From Ruegeria sp. Ofav3-42 (GTDB lineage: Bacteria; Pseudomonadota; Alphaproteobacteria; Rhodobacterales; Rhodobacteraceae): a stretch of DNA of 64,000 nt. Positions 9,602 through 17,179 of this stretch are shown piece after piece (position 1 is the stretch's first letter; every line of letters starts with the position of its first letter). The DNA lies in NCBI RefSeq assembly GCF_022347725.1, contig NZ_JAKRGB010000009.1, positions 124,001-188,000 of the forward strand, read 5' to 3'. The position numbers and the translations under genes were made by a program. The notes under the pieces are model-generated. The model did not search any database. It was not told the origin of the DNA and worked only from the letters and a program-made list of their open reading frames with translations.

Positions 9602-9711
9602 AGCGCGCCTCGGATTAAACCCACTCAACCCAACATGAAATTTATGTCCGTTGCCCGTGTCATCGCGTTGATGACACATGGCTGCGGAACCAACTTTGAT
9701 ACGGCAGGCTC

Positions 9712-12132
9712 ATGAAGACGAATGCACAGGCGGTGGTGATTGGCGGCGGGGTGATCGGATGCTCGATCCTCTATCATTTGACCAAACTGGGATGGTCGGA
9801 TGTGGTGCTGCTGGAACGGGATGAGCTGACGTCAGGCTCGACCTGGCACGCGGCAGCGAACATCCACGGGCTGCACGACAGCACCAATATCAGCCGCATT
9901 CAGCACTATACGATGAACCTGTACAAAGAGCTTGAGGCAGAAACCGGCCAAAGCTGCGGCGTGTTTCAGCCCGGATCGCTGTATCTGGCGCAGACCGAAG
10001 AGCGCGAACACCAACTGAAGCTGCAGGCCGCCAAGGCCAAGCTTTACGGAATGAACTTCTATGAAATCAGCATCGAAGAGGCGCAGCGCCTAAACCCGCT
10101 GGTCAACTACGATGGCATCCGCTGCGTGATGTATGAACCCGACGGCGGCAACGTGGACCCTTCGGGTGTGACCAATGCCTATGCGGTGGGTGCGCGGCAG
10201 CGCGGGGCCGAGATCCATCGCTTCACGCCCGTTATCGCGACTGATCAACAAGAAGATGGTACATGGATCGTTCGAACACCGAAAGGCGACATTCAAACAC
10301 CTTGGGTCGTAAACGCAGCCGGACTGTGGGGCCGCGAGGTGGCAAAGCTGGCCGGTATCGAGCTGCCCCTGCAACCGACCGAACACCAGTATTTTGTGAC
10401 TGAAACCATGGCCGACGTCGAAGCGCACGGCACCCGTCTGCCTTCGGTCAGTGACCGCGACGGTGAGTATTACCTTCGGCAGGAAGGTCAGGGTCTGCTG
10501 GTCGGGGCCTACGAGAAGGATATGAAGTTCTGGGCCGAAGACGGGACGCCGCTGGATTTTGCGCACGATCTGTTCCCCGACGATCTGGAACGGATCGAGG
10601 AGAACATGATGAACGCCATCGAACGCCTGCCCGCTGTGGGTGAGGCCGGGATCAAGCGCGTGATCAACGGGCCGATGATCTGGTCGCCGGACAGCAACGT
10701 GTTGATGGGACCGGTCCCCGAGGTTGATGGGTATTTCTGCTGCAACGGCATCATCCCTGGATTCTCACAATCCGGCGGGATGGGCCTGATGGCAGCCCAA
10801 TGGATCATTGAAGGCGAGACGAAATACGACATGTTCGCATGGGACATGGCGCGGTTCGACAGCTGGGCCACCAAAGACTTCACTATGGCCCGCGTACAGG
10901 ATCAATACGCCCACCGTTTCGCAATCCACTTCCCCAACGAAGAACGCAGCGCAGGGCGTCCTGCGCGCATGCGTCCGATTTACCAAAAACAGGCAGAGTT
11001 GGGCGCTGTGTTTGGCCTGAACGCCGGATGGGAACATCCGCTGTGGTTTGCGGACATGCCGGGCACCACCGATACCAATGGCTTTACCCGCCAGAACTGG
11101 TGGGGACCCGTCGGTGAAGAATGCCGGATGCTGCGTGATCGCGCCGGGATCATAGATATCTCGAACTTTGCCAAATATGTATGCAAGGGCCCCGGTGCCG
11201 AGGATTGGCTGAACGCCGTGTTCGCCAACACCATGCCCAAAGCGGTGGGACGGTCTTGCCTGACGCCGCTTATTTCCAAACGCGGCGGCATCGCCGGGGA
11301 TTTCACCGTGACCCGCGTGGCCGAGGATGAGTTCTGGATCATTGGCTCGGGTATGGCCGAACGCTATCACAAGCGGTTCTTCAAACAGGTCCCACTGCCC
11401 GACGGCACCACGTTCGAAAGCAGGACCGAGGCAATGTGCGGGTTCAATGTCGCCGGTCCGAAGTCGCGCGAGATTCTGCAGCGCCTGACAAACACATCGC
11501 TGGCCACCGAAGACTTCCCATTTATGCGATCCGCGAAAATCGAACTGGCAGGTGTCGAGGTGTTGGCTTTGCGGGTATCGTTCACTGGCGATCTGGGGTG
11601 GGAGGTCCATTGCGCCACCGAAGACCAAGAACGCCTGTATGATGCCTTGATCGAAACCGGCACAGACTTTGGCGCGGGTCCTGTCGGCAGTCGAGCACTG
11701 ATGTCCTTGCGAGTAGAAAAGGGCTACGGATCGTGGAGCCGCGAATACAGCCCGGAATATTGGCCTCATGAGGTCGGTCTGGACCGCTTGTGCAAGTTCG
11801 GAAAGGACTTCCTGAACAAGGACGCAGCCAAGGAAGCGCTGAACAATCCCGCCCGCGAACAACTTGTGCTTTTGCATCTGGACGAAAACGACACCACCGC
11901 ATCCAATGCCGATGCGACCGGTGGCGAGCCGATTTTCAAGGACGGTCAGGGTATCGGGCGCGTGACTTCGGGGGCTTACGGCTACTCGGTGGGCATGTCG
12001 CTGGCGCTGGGCTATGTCACTGGTGTTGAACCGGGGGACGAGGTACAGGTCATGGTTCTGGGCCGCCCGCACAAGGCGACCATTCTGCACGAGCCGCCTT
12101 TTGACGCATCGGGCGAAGTGCTTCGCAGATAG
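9712..12132 (+). CDS. FAD-dependent oxidoreductase fused to GcvT domain (dimethylglycine/sarcosine dehydrogenase-like)
   Basis: This 806-residue enzyme begins with a DAO domain: a dinucleotide motif GGGVIGCSI near residue 10, and the segment SGSTWHAAA, whose His is the usual covalent FAD site in dimethylglycine dehydrogenases. The DAO domain ends near residue 370 and a short linker domain follows. A folate-binding GcvT domain (about 430-705) and its C-terminal barrel complete the protein. Such fusions oxidise an N-methyl group and pass the carbon to tetrahydrofolate as 5,10-methylene-THF. In this setting it would take the secondary or tertiary amine left after Rieske or MttB demethylation. 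A T-rich terminator follows at 12160. A paralogue lies at 17180-19630. Confidence 0.9.
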   Translation: MKTNAQAVVIGGGVIGCSILYHLTKLGWSDVVLLERDELTSGSTWHAAANIHGLHDSTNISRIQHYTMNLYKELEAETGQSCGVFQPGSLYLAQTEEREHQLKLQAAKAKLYGMNFYEISIEEAQRLNPLVNYDGIRCVMYEPDGGNVDPSGVTNAYAVGARQRGAEIHRFTPVIATDQQEDGTWIVRTPKGDIQTPWVVNAAGLWGREVAKLAGIELPLQPTEHQYFVTETMADVEAHGTRLPSVSDRDGEYYLRQEGQGLLVGAYEKDMKFWAEDGTPLDFAHDLFPDDLERIEENMMNAIERLPAVGEAGIKRVINGPMIWSPDSNVLMGPVPEVDGYFCCNGIIPGFSQSGGMGLMAAQWIIEGETKYDMFAWDMARFDSWATKDFTMARVQDQYAHRFAIHFPNEERSAGRPARMRPIYQKQAELGAVFGLNAGWEHPLWFADMPGTTDTNGFTRQNWWGPVGEECRMLRDRAGIIDISNFAKYVCKGPGAEDWLNAVFANTMPKAVGRSCLTPLISKRGGIAGDFTVTRVAEDEFWIIGSGMAERYHKRFFKQVPLPDGTTFESRTEAMCGFNVAGPKSREILQRLTNTSLATEDFPFMRSAKIELAGVEVLALRVSFTGDLGWEVHCATEDQERLYDALIETGTDFGAGPVGSRALMSLRVEKGYGSWSREYSPEYWPHEVGLDRLCKFGKDFLNKDAAKEALNNPAREQLVLLHLDENDTTASNADATGGEPIFKDGQGIGRVTSGAYGYSVGMSLALGYVTGVEPGDEVQVMVLGRPHKATILHEPPFDASGEVLRR

Positions 12133-12159
12133 TTCAGGATAACTGTTGAAACAGGTACA

Positions 12160-12189
12160 AAGGCCGGCTTCCAAAGCCGGCCTTCTTTG
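12160..12189 (+). terminator. Rho-independent terminator after the FAD-GcvT gene
   Basis: A stem of up to 11 bp (AAGGCCGGCTT with AAGCCGGCCTT) with a tiny loop is followed by CTTTG. It lies 27 bp after the stop codon. Confidence 0.8.
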
Positions 12190-12388
12190 CTTCAACCAGT
12201 TAATCAAAATAAACCTAAACGACACTTATTCTCCTAAAAACCGGAAAACAAAAGCGAATTAAGAAACCACAGTGCCATTAAGTTAATTTTACTCATCTCA
12301 TGGCGAGAATTTATCCTGTTGAAAACCCCGCGCCGGTTGGGAAATTGGCATCATCCCTTTGATCCTCCAGAACACAGGCGAACAGGCC

Positions 12389-13387
12389 ATGGAACCAGAC
12401 TTTACAGCCCAACTCGACGACAAGCTTCGCGCCAGGCGCGAGTCCTTCGACAAGATTCCGGTGATCGACATTGCGCCACTGCTGGACGGTACCGACAAAT
12501 TGAAAGTTGCCCGAGAAATCCGCTGGGCTCTGTCCAATGCCGGCTTTATGTATGTGAAGAACCACGGCATCGCGCAGACCTTCGTTGATCAGGTTTTCGA
12601 CGTCACACGGCGCTTTTTCGAGCTGCCGATGACCACCAAGATGGCATTGCACGTTAGCAACTCGGACGTTGCATTGCGCGGCTACATCGAACCGTTCGGC
12701 GAAAATACAGATCCCGGCAAAACCAAAGACCTGAAAGAGTGCTTCGACCTTGGCCCCGAGCGCGCTGCGTTGGAAGGACCGTTCTTTGGCCCGAACCAAT
12801 GGCCCAGCCCCCTGCCCGAATTCCAGGATCTGACCTATACCTATCACCAGAAAATGGTGACGCTGTCCAAGCAGCTACTGCAGGGCATTGCACTAAGCCT
12901 GGATCTGCCCGAAACGCATTTTGAAAGCCTGATGCAAGATCCAATCAGCATCCAACGCCTTTTGCACTACCCGCCGCAGAACGGCATGATCGATGAAAAG
13001 ATCATCGGCATCGGCGCGCATACCGACTATGGGAACCTGACTATACTGGCGCAGGACGACGTTGGCGGCCTGCAGGTAATGAACCGTGAAGGCAACTGGA
13101 TCGAAGGCACGCCAATCCCCGGAACGTTCGTCATCAATATCGGTGATCTGATCCAACGCCTGACCAATGATGTCTACCTGGCCAATTTGCACCGTGTCAT
13201 CAATGCAACCGGGCGCGAGCGCTATTCGATCCCGTTTTTTATTGACGCGGACTACGATGCCACGTTTTCTCCGCTGGAGTCGTGTATCAGTGAAACCAAC
13301 CCTCGACGTTACGAGGCCGTAACTTGCGGCGCTCATAAGTTTGGCCGTTTCGCGGCCAGCTACCAGCACCTGAAAAAGGCCAGTTAA
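12389..13387 (+). CDS. 2-oxoglutarate/Fe(II) oxygenase, isopenicillin N synthase family
   Basis: This is a 332-residue protein with the N-terminal DIOX_N segment (IPVIDIAPLL, then AGFMYVKNHG) and a C-terminal jelly-roll. The iron triad is His211, Asp213 (HTDYG) and His268, and the 2-oxoglutarate-binding Arg/Ser pair is in RYSIP (Arg278, Ser280). The ATG at 12389 is preferred to the upstream TTG frame, although its ribosome-binding site is weak. Family members hydroxylate or desaturate small molecules. It follows the demethylase cluster on the same strand, but a terminator separates them, so it is probably its own unit. A role in betaine breakdown is possible and unproven. Confidence 0.85.
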   Translation: MEPDFTAQLDDKLRARRESFDKIPVIDIAPLLDGTDKLKVAREIRWALSNAGFMYVKNHGIAQTFVDQVFDVTRRFFELPMTTKMALHVSNSDVALRGYIEPFGENTDPGKTKDLKECFDLGPERAALEGPFFGPNQWPSPLPEFQDLTYTYHQKMVTLSKQLLQGIALSLDLPETHFESLMQDPISIQRLLHYPPQNGMIDEKIIGIGAHTDYGNLTILAQDDVGGLQVMNREGNWIEGTPIPGTFVINIGDLIQRLTNDVYLANLHRVINATGRERYSIPFFIDADYDATFSPLESCISETNPRRYEAVTCGAHKFGRFAASYQHLKKAS

Positions 13388-13402
13388 CGGCCTTTCTCGT
13401 TT
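13375..13402 (+). terminator. Terminator overlapping the stop codon of the 2-OG oxygenase
   Basis: A 7-bp stem AAAGGCC/GGCCTTT has the stop codon in its loop and is followed by a pyrimidine-rich stretch (CTCGTTTCT). Confidence 0.6.
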
Positions 13403-13513
13403 CTGCAAGACACCACGCTTTGGCTGGTCGACGTTTCAGAGTATAGCTGTGCATGTCACGGTTTGGGCGCGCGAATTACCGCGCCGCCCGAACCCCAGAC
13501 GGAGACTGTTGGC

Positions 13514-14488
13514 ATGACTGCACTTCTGATTATTGTCCTTCTGATCGCCGCGTTTTTTATCGGCATGCACCTGTGGACAAAGCGCCTTACCCGACAGGGA
13601 TTGGAACGCGTTCCGCAACTAGGCGATATTGTTCCGGTGCAAGGCGGCAGCATTCATTACGTGGAAAAGGGCGATCCTACCAAACAGACCATCGTGCTTA
13701 TTCACGGGCTGGCGGGGCAACTGCAGCATTTCACCTATGCCATGGTCGACCTATTGGCCAAGGACTACCACGTCATCGCCCTCGACAGGCCGGGCTGCGG
13801 GTATTCAACCCGAGAAACGGCAGATCTGGCACATCTCCCCCAACAGGGCCGTATGATTCAGGAGTTTCTGGACGCCAAAGGAATCTCTAACGCCGTGCTG
13901 GTCGGGCATTCTCTGGGCGGGGCCGTATCTCTGGCTATAGCGTTGGATTACCCCGAGAAAACCAGAGCTTTGGCTTTGCTGGCGCCATTGACGCAAAAAC
14001 TGCCCGAAACGCCTCAGGTGTTCAAACCGCTGGAAATCCGCACCGAGTGGTTACGCGAGTTGATCGGCAACACGATCGCTGTGCCGTTGTCAGCCAAGAC
14101 CGCCCCCCATGCCCTGGAGGCCGTTTTTGACCCGGAATCCGCGCCAGACGACTTTCTGGACCGAGCAGGCGGCGCGCTCGGCTTGCGCCCCTCGGCATTT
14201 ATCACCGCCTCGCAGGACGTTGTCGGGCTCGATTTCAGCATTGATGCCCAAGTGGCCCGTTATGGCGAACTAACGGTGCCCGGCGGCATTCTCTACGGCG
14301 CGCAGGACGCAATCCTTTTCCCGTCCGCACATGGTGCCCCGATGACCCGGTTCGGGTTGAGCGACGAACAGATCGAGGGCTTGGGCCACATGATTCCCAT
14401 CACCGCACCTGACGCCTGTGCGGCCTTCGTTCGCAGGATTGCTGATAGCGTGGGAACCGAAGCCGAAGCCGCCGGTGAAACGGTGTAA
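13514..14488 (+). CDS. Membrane-anchored alpha/beta hydrolase
   Basis: This 324-residue protein starts with a hydrophobic helix (residues 2-19), probably a membrane anchor, followed by an alpha/beta hydrolase fold. The oxyanion segment is LIHGLAG, the nucleophile elbow is GHSLGG with Ser133, the acid is probably the Asp of YGAQDAIL and the base the His of GLGHMIP. ATG 13514 has GGAGA upstream, and the longer frame has no better site. Esterases, lipases and C-C hydrolases share this fold, so the substrate cannot be stated. It stands between the 2-OG oxygenase terminator and a tRNA gene and seems monocistronic. Confidence 0.85.
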   Translation: MTALLIIVLLIAAFFIGMHLWTKRLTRQGLERVPQLGDIVPVQGGSIHYVEKGDPTKQTIVLIHGLAGQLQHFTYAMVDLLAKDYHVIALDRPGCGYSTRETADLAHLPQQGRMIQEFLDAKGISNAVLVGHSLGGAVSLAIALDYPEKTRALALLAPLTQKLPETPQVFKPLEIRTEWLRELIGNTIAVPLSAKTAPHALEAVFDPESAPDDFLDRAGGALGLRPSAFITASQDVVGLDFSIDAQVARYGELTVPGGILYGAQDAILFPSAHGAPMTRFGLSDEQIEGLGHMIPITAPDACAAFVRRIADSVGTEAEAAGETV

Positions 14489-14571
14489 CGGGCGAAGAAA
14501 ATAATCCCGGCCAGTCGCTATTTTCCCCCTTGACCCTCCCCGGCCGCTCGCTTAAATCGCCTCTCACTCAT

Positions 14572-14648
14572 GGCGGAGTAGCTCAGTTGGTTAGAGCAGC
14601 GGAATCATAATCCGCGTGTCGGGGGTTCAAGTCCCTCCTCCGCTACCA
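14572..14648 (+). tRNA. tRNA-Met (anticodon CAT)
   Basis: The sequence folds as a complete cloverleaf. The acceptor stem is GGCGGAG with CTCCGCT, the D arm contains AGCTCAGTTGGTTAGAGC, the anticodon stem GCGGA/TCCGC holds loop ATCATAA with anticodon CAT, the T arm contains GGTTCAAGTCC, and CCA is encoded. The body looks like alphaproteobacterial elongator tRNA-Met. CAT is also used by tRNA-Ile2, which usually has a different acceptor stem. Confidence 0.93.
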
Positions 14649-14762
14649 TCCATCCTCAGCTCTGGAATTCTATGCAGGGCACCGCCCTAGATACGGACGC
14701 GTATCGGTCGGAATCCCAATCAAATTAACAAGCGGCTTTGCCCGGCGATAGATTGCTCGACG

Positions 14763-15656
14763 TCAGCCCTGACCGGACCGCTTCGAATCTTGTAACAGGA
14801 CAGTAATTTCATCAGTCTCCGGACGCCGCCTGGAAGGGTGCGGAAGGTTTATCACCAATGCCTGACCTGTGGCACACTCTTCGGCGGACATTCGGCACAG
14901 GTGCCCATCCCGCAAGGCTTGCTCGACCAAACAGGCATGCGCCATGAGCGCGCCGGCTCCGGATTTGGCCTCTTCGACCGCGAGACCGTACAGCGAGTAT
15001 TTCGGGCCCTTGGTCGGATCAGCGACGTCTGCCCCAGTTGCCTCTGACCACAGCCGCCAATCGTCATGCCATGTTTGATCATGCAGCAGTGGAATGGAAT
15101 CAAAGCGAAAACTGTCAACCAATTTCGGTGAGCAAACCGGAAAAATGACATCCTCAGCGACAACAATCTGGTCGGCAGCTCCGTCAGGCACAGTAAAAAA
15201 CACCGAAAGGTCGAACAACTCACGCGACAGGCTGGGCGGGGTTTCCAGAGCAGTAACAGAGAACTTCAGATCGGGGCGGGCTTCCCTTATCCGCCCTAAA
15301 CGTGCAGGCAACCAGAGCTGCGCAACCGAGGGTAAAGCGGCAATGTGGATTTCGACGCTCGGGCTAAGATTTCGCAGGCTTTGCGTTGCGGCGGCCAGAT
15401 GATCGAACGCCAAGGTGAATTCGCTGGCCAATTGACGCCCTGACGAGGTCAATTCAACCCCTTGGGCATTTCGTCGAAACAGCGGCACGTCGGCCCAAGC
15501 CTCCACAGCTTTAATATGTTGTGAAACTGCGCCGGGCGTAACGCTGAGCTCTTCGGCCGCTGAGACAAAACCGCCCAGACGCGCGGCGGCCTCAAAGGCA
15601 CGAAGGGCGTTAAGGGGCGGCCCCTTGGGTCGGCGAGGTAAGACGGCCATAGACAT
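14763..15656 (-). CDS. LysR family regulator, GcvA-like
   Basis: This 297-residue regulator has an N-terminal helix-turn-helix (PPLNALRAFEAAARLGGF, then VSAAEELSVTPGAVSQHIK) and a C-terminal effector-binding domain. The start may be ATG 15656 or ATG 15650; both give the full DNA-binding domain. It is divergent from the SHMT-like gene, with 91 bp between them. That gap carries a perfect 7+1+7 palindrome and the AAAAACT element shared with two other GcvA-like genes. Control of the SHMT-like gene is therefore the simplest prediction, with a glycine- or C1-linked signal plausible by analogy with GcvA. Confidence 0.87.
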   Translation of the reverse strand: MSMAVLPRRPKGPPLNALRAFEAAARLGGFVSAAEELSVTPGAVSQHIKAVEAWADVPLFRRNAQGVELTSSGRQLASEFTLAFDHLAAATQSLRNLSPSVEIHIAALPSVAQLWLPARLGRIREARPDLKFSVTALETPPSLSRELFDLSVFFTVPDGAADQIVVAEDVIFPVCSPKLVDSFRFDSIPLLHDQTWHDDWRLWSEATGADVADPTKGPKYSLYGLAVEEAKSGAGALMAHACLVEQALRDGHLCRMSAEECATGQALVINLPHPSRRRPETDEITVLLQDSKRSGQG

Positions 15657-15657
15657 A

Positions 15658-15699
15658 GACTCAGTTTTTCTACGCCAAGAAATAGCAAATCTGATTTGC
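15658..15699. promoter_or_regulatory. Candidate operator: AGTTTTTCTAC element and palindrome GCAAATC-T-GATTTGC
   Basis: A perfect 15-bp palindrome at 15685-15699 fits the dyad style of LysR sites. The element at 15660-15677 (CTCAGTTTTTCTACGCCA) lies immediately before the regulator start and recurs in nearly the same form at 48399-48418. Confidence 0.5.
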
Positions 15700-15747
15700 G
15701 ATGTCGCCCCGATTGTTCAATCTGGTGGCAACTTGGAGGTTACAGAC

Positions 15748-17055
15748 ATGACAATTGAATCTCGAAACTGGGTGCCTGCTGCGTCCGAGGCCCTTGTTCA
15801 GAATATCGCGAACCAGACATCACAGACATCTTCGGCAGAGCTGCTTGCACGGATCGAGGGCCTTGCAACCCGGAACAAGGAAATCCATGAAAAGGAGTGC
15901 TTCAACCTCAATCCTGCAACAAACGTGATGAACCCGAAGGCGGAAGCGCTGTTGTCGTCCGGGATCGGATCGCGCCCATCCTTGGGTTATCCCGGAGGCA
16001 AATATGAGATGGGTCTTGAAGCCATCGAAGAGATCGAGGTGATTGCTGCTGAACTCTGCGCCGAGGTTTTTGACGCCAAATTTGCCGAAATCCGGGTGCC
16101 CTCAGGGGCAATCGCAAACCTGTATGGTTTCATGGCCACCTGCAAACCGGGCGATACGATCATCGCACCCCCGGCCTCGATCGGGGGCCACGTGACCCAT
16201 CACGTTGCAGGATGTGCAGGTCTATTTGGGCTGCGTACCATTGATGCCCCGACGGACGGTGACGGCTACACCGTCGACCTCGACCAACTGCGTGCCATTG
16301 CGCTGAAAGAGCGGCCCAAGCTGATCACCATCGGCGGCAGCCTGAACCTTTTCGAACATCCGGTGAAGGAGGTCCGCCAGATTGCGGACGAGATCGGTGC
16401 TAAGGTGATGTTTGACGCCGCCCATCAATGTGGGATCATCGCAGGCAAGGCATGGAGAAACCCTCTGGCCGAAGGCGCTCATTTCATGACGATGAGTACC
16501 TACAAAAGTCTTGGCGGACCTGCCGGAGGTTTGATCGTTACGAATGATGCCGAGATCGCAGAAAAGCTCGACGCAATTGCCTTTCCCGGCATGACGGCCA
16601 ATTTTGATGCGGCTAAGTCGGCGGCCCTTGCCGTGACGATGCTGGATTGGCGAGATTTTGGTTCGCAATACGCCGCCGAGATGATCGCGATGGCGCAGGC
16701 ACTGGCCGAAGATCTGGATGCAAATGGTTTACCGGTCTTTGCCGGGCGCGAAGGCTTTACCGCGTCGCACCAGTTTGCCGTGTTGGCTGAACCTTACGGT
16801 GGCGGGCAAACCGCGTCAAAAACCCTGCGCCGCGCCGGGTTCCTCGCCTGCGGGATTGGCCTGCCCGTGCCGGAAGTGACAGGAGATTTGAACGGCCTCC
16901 GGATCGGAACGCCCGAGTTGGTTCGGTGGGGGATGACGTCCGAAGATGCAGGCAGACTGGCGACGTTGATTACGTCCGGGTTAGCAGGCAAAGATATCGC
17001 CGCTGAGGTTGGTGAATGGCGTCAGAGTTTCTCAGAATTGCACTTTGTGCATTGA
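15748..17055 (+). CDS. Serine hydroxymethyltransferase-like PLP enzyme
   Basis: This 435-residue fold-type I PLP enzyme has the lysine in MSTYKSLGGPAGG (Lys253) at the SHMT Schiff-base position, and Asp223 and His226 (FDAAHQCG) near the cofactor ring. The N-terminal part (LGYPGGKYEMG) corresponds to the SHMT segment that binds substrate and folate, but it is clearly diverged from housekeeping GlyA. The start at 15748 is supported by GGAGG with an 8-nt spacer. SHMT family enzymes move a C1 unit between folate and glycine/serine or cleave beta-hydroxy amino acids. Its neighbours suggest use of methylene-THF made by the FAD-GcvT enzymes. Alpha-methylserine or another aldol substrate is an alternative. 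Confidence 0.82.
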   Translation: MTIESRNWVPAASEALVQNIANQTSQTSSAELLARIEGLATRNKEIHEKECFNLNPATNVMNPKAEALLSSGIGSRPSLGYPGGKYEMGLEAIEEIEVIAAELCAEVFDAKFAEIRVPSGAIANLYGFMATCKPGDTIIAPPASIGGHVTHHVAGCAGLFGLRTIDAPTDGDGYTVDLDQLRAIALKERPKLITIGGSLNLFEHPVKEVRQIADEIGAKVMFDAAHQCGIIAGKAWRNPLAEGAHFMTMSTYKSLGGPAGGLIVTNDAEIAEKLDAIAFPGMTANFDAAKSAALAVTMLDWRDFGSQYAAEMIAMAQALAEDLDANGLPVFAGREGFTASHQFAVLAEPYGGGQTASKTLRRAGFLACGIGLPVPEVTGDLNGLRIGTPELVRWGMTSEDAGRLATLITSGLAGKDIAAEVGEWRQSFSELHFVH

Positions 17056-17060
17056 GGATA

Positions 17061-17093
17061 CTGCGGATGGGGCGAGTTGCGCCCCATCCGCAG
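17061..17093. terminator. Long hairpin between convergent genes
   Basis: A 14-bp perfect stem (CTGCGGATGGGGCG and its complement) with a 5-nt loop starts 5 bp after the SHMT-like stop. It has no T-run. It may still end transcription from the + strand gene and protect the 3' end. Confidence 0.55.
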
Positions 17094-17179
17094 GGCATCT
17101 GCTGTTGTGCTCCAGGGAATCCGCTCCGGATCACCTCACGACCCGTTTCGGAGGCCTTCAAGGCGATCCCGCTTGTACA

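Noticed and set aside
10765-12225. Long minus-strand frame opposite the first FAD-GcvT gene
   Set aside because: Antisense shadow of a conserved gene, with no recognisable domain and unlikely composition.
14572-14648. Reading the CAT tRNA as tRNA-Ile2 (lysidine) or initiator tRNA
   Set aside because: The acceptor stem and arms look like the elongator Met tRNA, and the first base pair (G-T) and anticodon stem lack the GGG/CCC pairs of the initiator.
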